Positions 9,977 through 18,876 of a DNA stretch of 64,000 nucleotides are shown here, piece by piece. Positions within the stretch are counted from its first letter, which is position 1, and every line of letters starts with the position of its first letter. The notes under the pieces are model-generated. The model was given only the letters and a program-made list of their open reading frames with translations, did no database searches and was not told the origin of the DNA. The translations under genes and the position numbers were made by a program. Origin of the DNA: Janthinobacterium sp. J1-1 (GTDB lineage: Bacteria; Pseudomonadota; Gammaproteobacteria; Burkholderiales; Burkholderiaceae_D). The stretch spans positions 6,262,001 to 6,326,000 of the forward strand of contig NZ_CP132339.1 of assembly GCF_030944405.1 (NCBI RefSeq), read 5' to 3'.

Positions 9977-10930
9977 TCAATACAGCACGTTCTTCGCTTC
10001 CGGCAGGTCGACATTGGCCTTGGTGACGATCACCACGCCGGTGTTGACGAACGGGTCGACCTTCTTGCCTTCGATCAGGCTGACGATGGTTTTCACGCCC
10101 AGCGCGCCCATCGAGTAGGAGCCCTGCACGGCGGTCGCATACAGGGTGCCGTCCTTGACGAAGTTTTTCAGGTCTTCATTGCCGTCAAAGCCCACGCCGA
10201 TCACCTTGCCGGCCTTGCCCGCCTGCGCAAGCGCGCGGCCCATGCCGACGGCCGTCGGTTCGTTGGCGCCGAAGATGCCTTTCAGGTCAGGATTCGAGGC
10301 CAGCACGTCGGTGGTCTGGTTCAGCGCGGTGGCCATCTGCGATTGCGAATAATAGGTGCCGACGATCTGCAGCTGCGAGTTCTTTTCGATATAGCGCTTG
10401 AAGCCGCCCACGCGGCCCGTCTCGGAACCGGCGCCGGCCACATACGACATCACGGCGATCTTGCCGGTCTTGCCCACTTGCGAAATCAGCGCCTTGGCGC
10501 TGGCCTCGCCGGCCGCTTCATTGTCGGTCGACAGGAACGATTGGTAGTAACGCTTGCCGCTGTCGGCCACCAGGGAATCGATCAGCACCACGGGAATCTT
10601 CGCTTCCCACGCTTTTTTCAGGGCCGGCACCAGCGCGTCCGGGTCCGATGCGGCCAGCACGATGCCGGCCACTTTGCGGGTGACGGCGTTTTCCACCATG
10701 CTGACCTGGTCGGCAATGGCGGACTCCGAGGCCGGACCCTGGAAGGTCAGGCTGTAGCCCTTGGCGTCGGCCGCGCTGGCGGTTGCGCCCTTTTTGACGT
10801 TCTGCCAGTAGTTCGAGTTCGTCGTCTTGACGATCACGGCGATCTCTTTCGGCGCGGCCAATGCGGCGCTGGTGCTCAGGGCAAATGCTGCGGTCACCAG
10901 ACCGAGCGACATGGCTTTGATGGTTTTCAT
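9977..10930 (-). CDS. ABC sugar transporter, periplasmic binding protein (RbsB-like)
   Basis: A 317-residue periplasmic type I binding protein. The signal peptide covers about residues 1-25 (ending SAALAA). The mature part starts KEIAVIVKTTNSNYWQNV, typical of ribose/galactose-type binders, and continues with QVSMVENAVTRKVAGIVLAA, VVLIDS and IIGVGFDGN-like segments. It is the last gene of the minus-strand operon that carries the L-fucose enzymes, so L-fucose or L-galactose is the likely ligand by context. A short tandem repeat separates it from the permease gene. Confidence 0.88.
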   Translation of the reverse strand: MKTIKAMSLGLVTAAFALSTSAALAAPKEIAVIVKTTNSNYWQNVKKGATASAADAKGYSLTFQGPASESAIADQVSMVENAVTRKVAGIVLAASDPDALVPALKKAWEAKIPVVLIDSLVADSGKRYYQSFLSTDNEAAGEASAKALISQVGKTGKIAVMSYVAGAGSETGRVGGFKRYIEKNSQLQIVGTYYSQSQMATALNQTTDVLASNPDLKGIFGANEPTAVGMGRALAQAGKAGKVIGVGFDGNEDLKNFVKDGTLYATAVQGSYSMGALGVKTIVSLIEGKKVDPFVNTGVVIVTKANVDLPEAKNVLY

Positions 10931-10975
10931 TGTCGTCCTCGTTTAATTATAGATTTAATGGATATGACTTCAGGT

Positions 10976-10999
10976 CTCACTAACTCACTAACTCACTAA
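10976..10999. repeat. Three tandem copies of CTCACTAA
   Basis: An exact 8-bp unit is repeated three times between the permease stop and the binding-protein gene. Read on the operon strand it is TTAGTGAG, which contains TAG and TGA and so puts stop codons in more than one frame. It may be neutral slippage or may affect mRNA processing between the two genes. Confidence 0.7.
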
Positions 11000-11009
11000 C
11001 AGTGCTGCT

Positions 11010-11984
11010 TCAGGCGCGGTTGCGCTTCTGATCGATCCAGACGGTCAGCAGAATGACCAGTCCGATAATGATTTGCTGGATAAAACTCGATACGCCATTC
11101 ATGTTCAGGCCATTGCGCAAAATGCCGATCACGAAGGAGCCGATGACGGTGCCGGAAATGGTGCCGATGCCGCCGATCAGCGAAGCGCCGCCGATCACCG
11201 CGCTGGCGATCGCATCGAGTTCATACATCACGCCTTCGTTCGGCTGCGCCGTCACCAGGCGCGACATCAGCACGCAGCCGGTCAGGCCCGACAAGGCGCC
11301 GGACAGGGTGTACACCAGCAGGGTCACGCGGCCTACTTTCACGCCCGACAGGCGCGCCGCTTCGGCGTTGGAACCGACGGCGTAGATATGGCGGCCAAAG
11401 GTGGTGCGGCTGAGCATGATGGAGACGGCGACGGCGATCACCACCATCAGCACCACCGGATACGGAATACCGGGGAAGACGACTTCGGGAAAGGTGCCGC
11501 CCGTATCGCGCTCGATGCGCCACAACACGCCGTTACCGAGTTCGCCGAACGATTCGCCCAGGCCCGAAATGGCGCGCGCACCGGTCACCTGCAAGGCCAG
11601 GCCACGGGCGATCAGCATCATGCCCAGGGTGGCGATAAACGGCGGCAGTTTGAGTTGCGTGATGCAGAAACCGTTGACGGCGCCGCACATGGCGCCCACC
11701 ACGATGCCGCCCAACATGGCGACCGGCACCGGGATGCCGCTCTTGACCAGCATGGCGGCGGCCACGCCGGCCAGCGCCAGCACAGAGCCGGAACTGAGGT
11801 CGATGCCGCCGGTGATGATGACGCAGGTGGCGGCGATACCGAGATACGCAATCGAGGTCACCTGCAGCGCCACGCTCATGCCATTGCTGACCGAGAAAAA
11901 GGCATCGCTGGTCAGCGAAAACACCAGCAGCAGCAAGGACAGGCTGCCCAGCGCGGCAAATTTTTGGATCAGTTCTTTGTTCAT
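11010..11984 (-). CDS. ABC sugar transporter, permease (RbsC-like)
   Basis: Inner-membrane permease of a carbohydrate importer, 324 residues, BPD_transp_2 family. Repeated hydrophobic segments span the protein, with the family motifs GGIDLSSGSVLALAGV near residue 60 and TLSGALSGLTGCVLMSRL plus VIGGASLIGGIGTISGTVIG in the C-terminal half. It lies between the ATPase and binding-protein genes in one operon. The substrate is inferred to be L-fucose or a related 6-carbon sugar from the flanking catabolic genes. Confidence 0.9.
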   Translation of the reverse strand: MNKELIQKFAALGSLSLLLLVFSLTSDAFFSVSNGMSVALQVTSIAYLGIAATCVIITGGIDLSSGSVLALAGVAAAMLVKSGIPVPVAMLGGIVVGAMCGAVNGFCITQLKLPPFIATLGMMLIARGLALQVTGARAISGLGESFGELGNGVLWRIERDTGGTFPEVVFPGIPYPVVLMVVIAVAVSIMLSRTTFGRHIYAVGSNAEAARLSGVKVGRVTLLVYTLSGALSGLTGCVLMSRLVTAQPNEGVMYELDAIASAVIGGASLIGGIGTISGTVIGSFVIGILRNGLNMNGVSSFIQQIIIGLVILLTVWIDQKRNRA

Positions 11985-12004
11985 TTTTTTGTCCAGCTTT
12001 CTGA

Positions 12005-13537
12005 TTAATGGAGTGCTGCCTGTCCCGCAGTGGGGCTTGCCACGCGGCCCGATGCGAGATGCATGATCTCTTCCTGCGACGACTCGCGCGTGTTGACGAT
12101 GCCGCTGATGCGCCCTTCATGGAACACGGCGACCCTGTCCGTCATGCCCATGATCTCGGGCAGCTCGGAGGTGATCAGGACCACGCCGATGCCCTCCGAG
12201 GCCAGCTTGTCGAGCAGCTGGTAGATGGCGAACTTGGCGCCCACGTCGATGCCGCGCGTCGGTTCGTCGAAGAAGATGATTTTCGATTCGCGGTACAGCC
12301 ACTTGCTGATGACGATCTTCTGCTGGTTGCCGCCCGACAGATTGCGCGCGATCTGCTTCGAGGTCGGCGTCTTGATGCCCAGCGCCGCGATATACTTTTT
12401 GGCGACCGCTTCTTCCTTGGCAAAGTCGATAAAACCGAAGCGGTTGGACAATGCCGACACATTGGTCAAGGTCAGGTTGGCCGCCACCGACATGCGGATC
12501 GCCAGGCCATGGCTCTTGCGGTCTTCGGACAGGTAGGCGATGCCGTGGTCGATGGCGTCGATCGGCGAGTCGATCACGACTTCCGTGTCGCCCAGGTGGA
12601 TCGCGCCGCTGGTGAGCGGATCGGCACCGAAGATGGCGCGCGCCACTTCCGTGCGCCCCGCTCCCATCAGCCCCGAAAAACCGAGGATCTCGCCGCGCCG
12701 CAAGTCAAAGCTGAGCGGGCCGAATACATCCTTGCGGTGCAAATCCGTCACGCGCAGCAGCACGTCATCGGTCGGTGTCGACACGCGCTCGGGAAATTTT
12801 TCATCGAGGGTGCGGCCGACCATTTTTGCCACGATGGCGTCGAGCGAGATCGCATGAAAGTCGTCGGTGCTGACGAATTTACCGTCGCGCAGCACCGTCA
12901 CGCGGTCGATAATGTGCTGCATTTCTTCCAGCCGGTGCGAGATATACACCACGCTCACGCCATTGCGTTTCAGTTCATTGATGATCTCGAACAGCTGGCC
13001 CGTTTCGCTTTCCGTCAGCGAGGACGTGGGCTCGTCCATGATCAGCACTTCCGTGTTCAGCGACAGGGCCTTGGCGATTTCCACCATCTGCTGCTGCGCA
13101 CACGACAGGTTTTTCACCAGCTGGCGCGGATCGATGCGCAGCTTCAGGCGGTCCAGCAGGGCCTGCGCATCAAGGCGCATCTTCTTGCGGTCGATGAAAA
13201 AGCCGCGCACCGGTTCACGCGCCAGGAAAATATTCTCGGCCACGCTCAGGTGCGGGATCAAATTGAGTTCCTGGTGGATGATGGCGATGCCGGCCGCTTC
13301 CGCGTCGACGCTGCTGCCAAAGCTGCACACCTTGCCCTTGTAGACCAGTTCTCCCTCGTCGGCCTGGTACACGCCGCTCATCACTTTCATGAGGGTGGAC
13401 TTGCCGGCGCCGTTTTCGCCGCACAGCGCATGCGCTTCGCCCTTGCGCAAACTGAAGCTGACGTTATCGAGCGCCAGCACGCCGGGAAAGCGTTTGCTGA
13501 CGCTATTGAGCGCCAATATCTCTTCGGATTGATTCAT
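12005..13537 (-). CDS. ABC sugar transporter, duplicated ATPase (RbsA/MglA-like)
   Basis: A 510-residue protein with two nucleotide-binding domains, as in RbsA and MglA. The first has Walker A GENGAGKST, Q-loop region IIHQELNLIPHLSV, signature LSCAQQQMVEIAKAL and Walker B VLIMDEPTSSL. The second has the degenerate GLMGAGRTE, signature LSGGNQQKIVISKWL and IIFFDEPTRGIDVG. Degeneration of one Walker A is normal in this family. The ATG at 13537 is preferred over an upstream one at 13558 because GGAGGAG precedes it. It powers the permease encoded directly downstream. Confidence 0.92.
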   Translation of the reverse strand: MNQSEEILALNSVSKRFPGVLALDNVSFSLRKGEAHALCGENGAGKSTLMKVMSGVYQADEGELVYKGKVCSFGSSVDAEAAGIAIIHQELNLIPHLSVAENIFLAREPVRGFFIDRKKMRLDAQALLDRLKLRIDPRQLVKNLSCAQQQMVEIAKALSLNTEVLIMDEPTSSLTESETGQLFEIINELKRNGVSVVYISHRLEEMQHIIDRVTVLRDGKFVSTDDFHAISLDAIVAKMVGRTLDEKFPERVSTPTDDVLLRVTDLHRKDVFGPLSFDLRRGEILGFSGLMGAGRTEVARAIFGADPLTSGAIHLGDTEVVIDSPIDAIDHGIAYLSEDRKSHGLAIRMSVAANLTLTNVSALSNRFGFIDFAKEEAVAKKYIAALGIKTPTSKQIARNLSGGNQQKIVISKWLYRESKIIFFDEPTRGIDVGAKFAIYQLLDKLASEGIGVVLITSELPEIMGMTDRVAVFHEGRISGIVNTRESSQEEIMHLASGRVASPTAGQAALH

Positions 13538-13622
13538 GGTGTGTCTCCTCCACTCCACTGCTATAAGCCGGCGCGCCGATGTCTAGGCATTCTTGGTGGC
13601 GCGCCAGTCAGGTACTGCGGTA

Positions 13623-14489
13623 TCAGCCGTCGATCAGTTCCGGATTCCACGCATGTACGGTCTGCTGCTGTTCACCGAGGCCGGTAATCCCCAGGCGCAT
13701 GGTGTCGCCCGGCTTCAGATACACGGCCGACGGTTTCTGGCCCATGCCCACGCCCGGCGGCGTGCCGGTGCTGATGATGTCGCCCGGGTACAGGGTCATG
13801 AAGCGGCTGATATAGCTGACCAGGTTGGCCACGCCGAACACCATGGTTCTGGTATTGCCGTCCTGGACGCGCTTGCCGTTCACTTCCAGCCACAGGCCCA
13901 GGTTCTGCGGGTCCGCCACTTCGTCGGCGGTCACCAGCCACGGGCCGATCGGGCCGAAGGTATCGCAGCCCTTGCCCTTGTCCCACTGGCCGCCGCGCTC
14001 CAGCTGGTATTCGCGTTCGGACAGATCGTTCACCACGCAATAGCCGGCCACGTGCGACAGCGCGTCCGCTTCCGACACATAGCGCGCGGTGGTGCCGATC
14101 ACCACGCCCAGTTCCACTTCCCAGTCGCTCTTCTTCGAGTCCTGCGGCATCACCACCGCGTCGTTGGCGCCGATCACGGCGCTGGTGGCCTTCATGAACA
14201 GCACCGGTTCGGCTGGCACGGCCATGCCCGATTCGGCCGCATGGTCGGCGTAGTTCAGGCCCACGCACAGGAACTTGCCCACGCCCTGCCATGGCGGCGC
14301 GATACGGCCCGGATTTTCAACCACCGGCAGGCTGGCGATATCCACGGCAGCCAGCGTGGCGAGATTGTCTTTGCTCAGTGTGGCGCCGGTAATATCGGGC
14401 AGCACGCCGGACAGGTCGCGCACGGCGCCATTCGCATCGATCAGTGCCGGTTTTTCAGCGCCCTTGGCGCCATAACGCATCAGTTTCAT
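13623..14489 (-). CDS. FAH-family hydrolase, probable 2,4-diketo-3-deoxy-L-fuconate hydrolase
   Basis: A 288-residue fumarylacetoacetate hydrolase superfamily enzyme. It has the short N-terminal domain and the catalytic metal-site region: FLCVGLNYADHAAE, the acidic pair in WEVELGVVIG, VNDLSEREYQ and GCDTFGPIGPWLVT. In the non-phosphorylating L-fucose pathway a FAH enzyme cleaves 2,4-diketo-3-deoxy-L-fuconate to pyruvate and L-lactate. The neighbours (mutarotase, fucose dehydrogenase, lactonase, 2-keto-3-deoxyfuconate dehydrogenase, importer) fit this exactly. The family is certain; the exact substrate is inferred. A long palindrome lies just upstream. Confidence 0.85.
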   Translation of the reverse strand: MKLMRYGAKGAEKPALIDANGAVRDLSGVLPDITGATLSKDNLATLAAVDIASLPVVENPGRIAPPWQGVGKFLCVGLNYADHAAESGMAVPAEPVLFMKATSAVIGANDAVVMPQDSKKSDWEVELGVVIGTTARYVSEADALSHVAGYCVVNDLSEREYQLERGGQWDKGKGCDTFGPIGPWLVTADEVADPQNLGLWLEVNGKRVQDGNTRTMVFGVANLVSYISRFMTLYPGDIISTGTPPGVGMGQKPSAVYLKPGDTMRLGITGLGEQQQTVHAWNPELIDG

Positions 14490-14557
14490 GATTAAGCTTT
14501 CAAGTAAATATCAAACAACATAAACAAGTTCGGGGGCAATCAGGCCCGCGCCTTCAC

Positions 14558-14677
14558 GACACCCGACAAAACCGTAGCGAGCGGAAGGGAGATGTGGCCG
14601 AGAAGCGCAGCTGTACGAATGTACAGTGAGCATCGCAAGCCGCATATCGCGACGCGCAGTAGGTTTGGTCGGGTGTC
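14558..14677. repeat. 120-bp imperfect palindrome inside the sugar operon
   Basis: The outer arms 14558-14573 and 14662-14677 pair at 15 of 16 positions (GACACCCGACAAAACC with GGTTTGGTCGGGTGTC). An inner stem pairs 14589-14598 with 14639-14648 (8 Watson-Crick pairs, one G-U, one mismatch). The tip is a perfect CTGTAC-GAAT-GTACAG hairpin. On the transcribed strand it begins one base after the dehydrogenase stop codon and ends about 70 bp before the hydrolase start. It resembles a mobile palindromic repeat or a structured intercistronic RNA. Confidence 0.75.
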
Positions 14678-14678
14678 C

Positions 14679-15434
14679 TTAGTTAGACCAACCGCCGTCG
14701 ATGACGTGCGTCATGCCGGTGGTGAAAGCCGATTCGTCGGAGGCCAGGTAGACGGCCAGCGCGGCGATTTCATCGGCCTTGCCGACCCTGCCCATCGGCT
14801 GGCGCGCGACAAAGGCGGCCTGCACTTCATCGATGCTCACGCCCGTCGCTGCGGCCTGCGCGGCAATGCGGTCCTTCAGCGATGGCGACTCGATGGTGCC
14901 GGGGCAGATGGCGTTGCAGCGGATGCCGCGCGTGACAAAGTCGGCCGCCACCGATTTGGTCATGCCCACCACGGCTGCCTTCGAGGTGCCGTAGATAAAA
15001 CGGTTCGGTGCGCCTTTGACGCTGGACGCCACCGACGACATATTGACGATGGAGCCGGCGCCTTTTTCCAGCATGCCGGGCAGCACGGCGCGCATCAAGC
15101 GGTACATGGAGCGCGCGTTGATCTCGAAGGAGCGGTCCCAGGCTGCGTCGTCGCACTCGAGAATGGTGCCGCCGTCGACGAAGCCGGCGCAGTTGAACAG
15201 GATATCGACGGGGCCGATCTCGTTCACCAGCGCGGTGATGGCGGCGCCGTCAGTGACGTCCAGCAGGCGCACGGTGCAGCCGGTGGATTCCTTCAGCGCA
15301 TCGAGCTGGGCCTGGTTGATATCGGTGGCGATCACGGTCGCGCCTTCGCGCACGAAGGCTTCGGCGGTGGCGCGGCCGATGCCCTGGCCGGCGGCGGTGA
15401 GCAGTGCGGTTTTGCCTTGTAGTCTGTCGGTCAT
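14679..15434 (-). CDS. SDR oxidoreductase, probable 2-keto-3-deoxy-L-fuconate dehydrogenase
   Basis: Classical short-chain dehydrogenase, 251 residues. The cofactor loop is [11 protein letters not shown], followed by NCAGFVDGG, catalytic Ser in [10 protein letters not shown] and YGTSK with the catalytic Tyr and Lys, ending [13 protein letters not shown]. In the non-phosphorylating L-fucose route this enzyme oxidises 2-keto-3-deoxy-L-fuconate with NAD to the 2,4-diketo acid used by the FAH hydrolase encoded next. Start at 15434 has GGAGACAG upstream. Assignment to fuconate rather than another deoxyacid rests on the operon. Confidence 0.85.
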   Translation of the reverse strand: MTDRLQGKTALLTAAGQGIGRATAEAFVREGATVIATDINQAQLDALKESTGCTVRLLDVTDGAAITALVNEIGPVDILFNCAGFVDGGTILECDDAAWDRSFEINARSMYRLMRAVLPGMLEKGAGSIVNMSSVASSVKGAPNRFIYGTSKAAVVGMTKSVAADFVTRGIRCNAICPGTIESPSLKDRIAAQAAATGVSIDEVQAAFVARQPMGRVGKADEIAALAVYLASDESAFTTGMTHVIDGGWSN

Positions 15435-15459
15435 TTCTGTCTCCTATTTTTTTTGGGGC

Positions 15460-15789
15460 TTATGCCATATGAAATACGTGTTCCATCATCGCCCAGTGTT
15501 CCCCCTCGGCGCGCGAGGCCAGCGGCAGCTGGCACGGGGCGCAAAAGGTCCACCAGCGCTGCGTCTCGGGGTCCTCGGCAATCGCGGCCATGTCGCCAGC
15601 GAAATCGCTGCCGTGGTATTCCCAGTAACCGAACAACAGGTTTTCCGGCTCGCGCAGGAAAATCGAATAATTCTTGATGTGTGCGTGCGCCAGCCTTTCC
15701 AGTACCTGTGGCCAGACGGCTGCGTGCAAGGTCTTGTACTCAGCGATGCGGTCCGGCGCGATGCCGATGACCATGCCCATTCTTTGCAT
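15460..15789 (-). CDS. L-rhamnose/L-fucose mutarotase (RhaM family)
   Basis: A 109-residue dimeric alpha-beta barrel mutarotase interconverting alpha and beta anomers of the sugar. Family features are the N-terminal GMVIGIAPDRIAEYKTLHA, then IKNYSIFLREPENLLFGYWEY and the C-terminal MMEHVFHM, which carry the Tyr and His residues of the active site in RhaM. It lies between the lactonase and dehydrogenase genes, so the substrate is likely L-fucose, for which mutarotases of this fold are known. The start at 15789 gives the normal family N-terminus. Confidence 0.88.
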   Translation of the reverse strand: MQRMGMVIGIAPDRIAEYKTLHAAVWPQVLERLAHAHIKNYSIFLREPENLLFGYWEYHGSDFAGDMAAIAEDPETQRWWTFCAPCQLPLASRAEGEHWAMMEHVFHMA

Positions 15790-15797
15790 GACGGTTC

Positions 15798-16628
15798 CTA
15801 AGCGAGACTGTAAAAGCGGCGTGCATTGAGACCGAAAATATCGTTGCGGTCCTGCTGCCCCAGGTGCGCCAGCAAGGTTACGCTGGCGGCCAGCCAGGCG
15901 CCATAGCCGCCGGACAGGTCCACCACGGGCCAGTCGCTGCCCCAGATCACGCGCTGGGCGCCAAAGACATTCAGCACATGATCGACATACGGACGCAGGT
16001 CCTCGACCGTCCAATCGGCTTTGGCTTCCGTCACCAGTCCCGACAGCTTGCAATGCACGTTCGGCAGCGCGGCCAGCTGCGCCATATGTTCGCGCCATTG
16101 GCCAAAGGCGGCGTCGGCTATCGGCGGCTTGGCCGCATGGTCGATCACGATGGCCAGCCCCGGCCAAGCACGCGCGCATTGCAGCAGCGCGGGCAGATGG
16201 GGCGGCAGCACCAGCGCGTCAAGACGCAAGCCGTGTTCGACCATGGCCGATAAGGCCGGCGCCAGCGCGGGGTTGGTGATCCACCGGTCGTCGTCCAGAT
16301 CCTGCAGCATCGGCCGCAGGCCTTTCAGCTTCTTGTGCAACGCCAGGCGGGCAATCGCCACCGGCGCATCAAGCGCCAGCAGATCGGTCCAGCCCACCAC
16401 GGCACGGATAAAATCGGCGCGGTCGGCCAACGCCAGCAGCCACTGCGTATCGTCTTCCGATGGCAGGGACTGCACCAGCACCGTGCCCTGCACGCCATGT
16501 TCGGCCAGCAGCGGTGCCAGGTCGGCGGGCGCAAAATCGCGATAAATCGCTGCCAGCGATGGGGGCGGCCAGCCACCGGCGCGCGCGGCCAGCTGCCAGA
16601 AATGCTGATGGGCGTCGATGCGCATCAT
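15798..16628 (-). CDS. COG3618 amidohydrolase, probable L-fucono-1,5-lactonase
   Basis: A 276-residue amidohydrolase_2 protein that would open L-fuconolactone to L-fuconate. The N-terminal metal motif is DAHQHFW, and further ligands are suggested by VIDHAAKPP and IWGSDWPVVDL near the C-terminus. The ATG at 16628 overlaps the stop of the upstream aldo-keto reductase (ATGA), showing translational coupling. A longer open frame reaches 16973 but its extra part is the other gene read out of frame. L-fucono-lactonases of COG3618 are characterised in Burkholderia, and the neighbours complete the route. Confidence 0.87.
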   Translation of the reverse strand: MMRIDAHQHFWQLAARAGGWPPPSLAAIYRDFAPADLAPLLAEHGVQGTVLVQSLPSEDDTQWLLALADRADFIRAVVGWTDLLALDAPVAIARLALHKKLKGLRPMLQDLDDDRWITNPALAPALSAMVEHGLRLDALVLPPHLPALLQCARAWPGLAIVIDHAAKPPIADAAFGQWREHMAQLAALPNVHCKLSGLVTEAKADWTVEDLRPYVDHVLNVFGAQRVIWGSDWPVVDLSGGYGAWLAASVTLLAHLGQQDRNDIFGLNARRFYSLA

Positions 16629-17641
16629 GCGGCTCCCTTTGGCACCGGTGCGCGCGCATCGATCAGGCCCGCGCCCTGCAATGCCGTCCACAGGGCGGCG
16701 GGCAGAGGCGTGGCGAACCAGTCCAGGTTCTGCCGCAGCTGCGCCAGGTCCTGGCCGCCGGGTATGCAGGACGCCACGGCCGGATGGGCCAGCGGGAACT
16801 GCAGTGCGGCCGCCGGCAAAGGCACCTTGAATTCGCGGCAGATGGCGTCCAGCTGCGCCACGCGCTGCAGGATCTCGGACGGCGCATCGGCGTAATTGAA
16901 CTTGCCATTGCCTGCCAGGACGCCCGAATTGAACGGGCCGCCTATCACGATGGCGTTGCCGCGTTCCACGCACAGGTCCAGCAGCGGCGACAGCGAGGCC
17001 TGCTCCAATAAGGTATAGCGGCCGGCCAGCAGGGTGCAGTCGAGGTCGAATTCACCCATCGCGCGCAGCACGATCTCGCATTCGTTGACGCCGAGGCCCA
17101 CGGCTTTGACCTGGCCGCTGCTGCGCAACTGGTCCAGCGCGCGAAAGCCGCCGCCGCTGGTCAGCTGGCGCCAGTAATGATCATCGCGTTCGCCATGCGT
17201 CACACTGCCGATATCGTGCACGAACAGGATATCGATGCGTGCCAGCCCGAGGCGCTGCAGGCTGTCGTCGTGCGAGCGCAGCACGCCGTCATAGGTGTAG
17301 TCGTACTGCGGGCGAAACGGCAGCGGTGAACAAAAGCCGTCGTCGCCAGGGCGCACGGTGGCGTCGGGACGCAGCAGCCGGCCCACCTTGGTGCTGACCA
17401 CGAAATCATCGCGGGGACGCTCGCGCAGCGCCGCACCGAGGCGGTGTTCGGACTGGGTATAGCCATAGTAGGGCGCCGTGTCGAAAAAGCGCACGCCGGC
17501 ATCCCAGGCGCCATCGAGGGTACTGCGCGCCTGCGCGTCGCTGACCGGCTGGTACAGGCCACCGAGCGGTGCGCAGCCCATGCCGATGCAGGGTAGCGAA
17601 AGCCCGCCGCGCGGCAGCATACGGTGTTGAGTGACATCCAT
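16625..17641 (-). CDS. Aldo-keto reductase, probable L-fucose (L-galactose) 1-dehydrogenase
   Basis: A 338-residue aldo-keto reductase. The catalytic residues appear as Asp in FFDTAPYYGYTQSEHRLG with its Tyr, Lys in STKVGR and His in LFVHDIG. This subgroup (D-threo-aldose 1-dehydrogenase / L-fucose dehydrogenase) oxidises L-fucose, L-galactose and D-arabinose at C1 with NAD(P). It overlaps the lactonase gene, its next step, by 4 bases and lies 11 bp after the UxaA large-subunit stop. Specificity for L-fucose versus L-galactose cannot be read from the sequence, and enzymes of this type often use both. Confidence 0.87.
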   Translation of the reverse strand: MDVTQHRMLPRGGLSLPCIGMGCAPLGGLYQPVSDAQARSTLDGAWDAGVRFFDTAPYYGYTQSEHRLGAALRERPRDDFVVSTKVGRLLRPDATVRPGDDGFCSPLPFRPQYDYTYDGVLRSHDDSLQRLGLARIDILFVHDIGSVTHGERDDHYWRQLTSGGGFRALDQLRSSGQVKAVGLGVNECEIVLRAMGEFDLDCTLLAGRYTLLEQASLSPLLDLCVERGNAIVIGGPFNSGVLAGNGKFNYADAPSEILQRVAQLDAICREFKVPLPAAALQFPLAHPAVASCIPGGQDLAQLRQNLDWFATPLPAALWTALQGAGLIDARAPVPKGAA

Positions 17642-17652
17642 GAACTCAGCCC

Positions 17653-18876
17653 TCAGGCAGCGCGCAATGGGAAACAGCCTGGCCCCACCGCGTCGAATTG
17701 TTTATAGGTCAGCACGAATTCCTGGTGGCCCAGGTCTTCCGAGCGGCTCGGTGCGCCGTTGGCCACGTCCAGCACGGCGGCGACGATTTCGGCGCCCACT
17801 TCTTCCAGGCTCGCTTCGCCCGTCAGTATCTTGCCCGCATTGACATCCATGTCGTCGGACAGGCGTTCGAAGGTTTGCGGATTGGCGCACACCTTGATCA
17901 CCGGCGAAATCGCCGAGCCGACCACCGAACCGCGGCCGGTAGTAAACAAGGTGATATGGGCGCCGCAGGAAATCAGTTCGACGATCTCCGCGTTGTCGGA
18001 CACGTTCGGAAAGCCGAAGCGCGGCTCGCCGTCCGGCACCACGTCGAGCAGGTACAGGCCGCCGCCGGCCGGCTGGTCGCCCGGTTTCAATATGCCGACG
18101 ATGGGCGAGGACCCGCTCTTGGCGTAGGCGCCCAGCGACTTTTCCTCTTGCGTGGTCAGGCCGCCATCGGCGTTCCCGGGCGAGAAGCTGCCGTGGCCCA
18201 TGATGGTGTAGTAGCGCGCGGCCTTGGCCACGGTTTCGACGATGGCGTTGCCCAGGGCCGGGCTGACGGCGCGCCGCTGCATATGGTATTCGCAGCCCAC
18301 CAGTTCGCCCGTCTCCTCAAAGATGCAGGGGCTGCCGGCCGCGATCAGTGTATCGAACGCCACGCCGACGGCCGGGTTGGCGCTGATGCCGCTGGTGCTG
18401 TCGGAGCCGCCGCAGATGGTGGCCACCACCAGTTCATCGATGCCCATCGGCACGCGCACCTGCTGCGCCAGATGTTCCAGCGCCCAGCCGATCCACTCGA
18501 CGCCGCTGGCGACGCTGGGGCGGGTGCCGCTGTTTTCCTGGATGGTAATCGTGTGCACGGGACGGTCGCTGTCGGCCACCGCGCTCGACAGCCCATATTT
18601 GTTGAAGCCTTCGCAGCCGAGCGACACCAGCAGCACGGCGCCCACGTTCGGGTGCGTCAGCAGGCGGCGCATCACCTGGTCCGCGTATTCGTTCGGGAAG
18701 CAGCCCGTAAAGCCGATCAGGTGCACCGGCTGGCCGGGAAAGGCGTTGACCATCAGGCGCGCCACATGGTGGGCGCATTCGACCATATAAGCCACCACCA
18801 CGATATTGCGGATGCCCTTGCGGCCGTCGGCGCGCAGGTAGCCTGACAAGGCGGGAATTGTCGTTGGAGCGTTCAT
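17653..18876 (-). CDS. UxaA-type sugar-acid dehydratase, large subunit
   Basis: A 407-residue protein matching the C-terminal two-thirds of altronate dehydratase UxaA. Recognisable parts are GYLRADGRKGIRNIVVV at the N-terminus, LLVSLGCEGFNKYG, TICGGSDSTSGISANPAVG, the MGHGSFSPGNADGGLTTQEEK stretch in which metal and substrate residues occur, and TTGRGSVVGSAISPVIKVC. The N-terminal SAF domain of the one-piece enzyme is encoded separately just upstream and overlaps by 4 bases. No enolase-type L-fuconate dehydratase is present in the operon, so this pair probably dehydrates L-fuconate, D-altronate or both. Confidence 0.88.
   Translation of the reverse strand: MNAPTTIPALSGYLRADGRKGIRNIVVVAYMVECAHHVARLMVNAFPGQPVHLIGFTGCFPNEYADQVMRRLLTHPNVGAVLLVSLGCEGFNKYGLSSAVADSDRPVHTITIQENSGTRPSVASGVEWIGWALEHLAQQVRVPMGIDELVVATICGGSDSTSGISANPAVGVAFDTLIAAGSPCIFEETGELVGCEYHMQRRAVSPALGNAIVETVAKAARYYTIMGHGSFSPGNADGGLTTQEEKSLGAYAKSGSSPIVGILKPGDQPAGGGLYLLDVVPDGEPRFGFPNVSDNAEIVELISCGAHITLFTTGRGSVVGSAISPVIKVCANPQTFERLSDDMDVNAGKILTGEASLEEVGAEIVAAVLDVANGAPSRSEDLGHQEFVLTYKQFDAVGPGCFPLRAA

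Noticed and set aside
10976..10999. Tandem CTCACTAA copies as a CRISPR or iteron array
   Set aside because: Units are 8 bp with no spacers, only three copies, and there are no Cas or Rep genes.
12008..13687. 559-residue plus-strand open frame across the ABC ATPase gene
   Set aside because: Antisense shadow of an intact RbsA-type ATPase with both nucleotide-binding domains.
14574..14661. Inner part of the 120-bp palindrome as a tRNA or riboswitch
   Set aside because: No cloverleaf, no CCA-like end, and no known aptamer core recognised.
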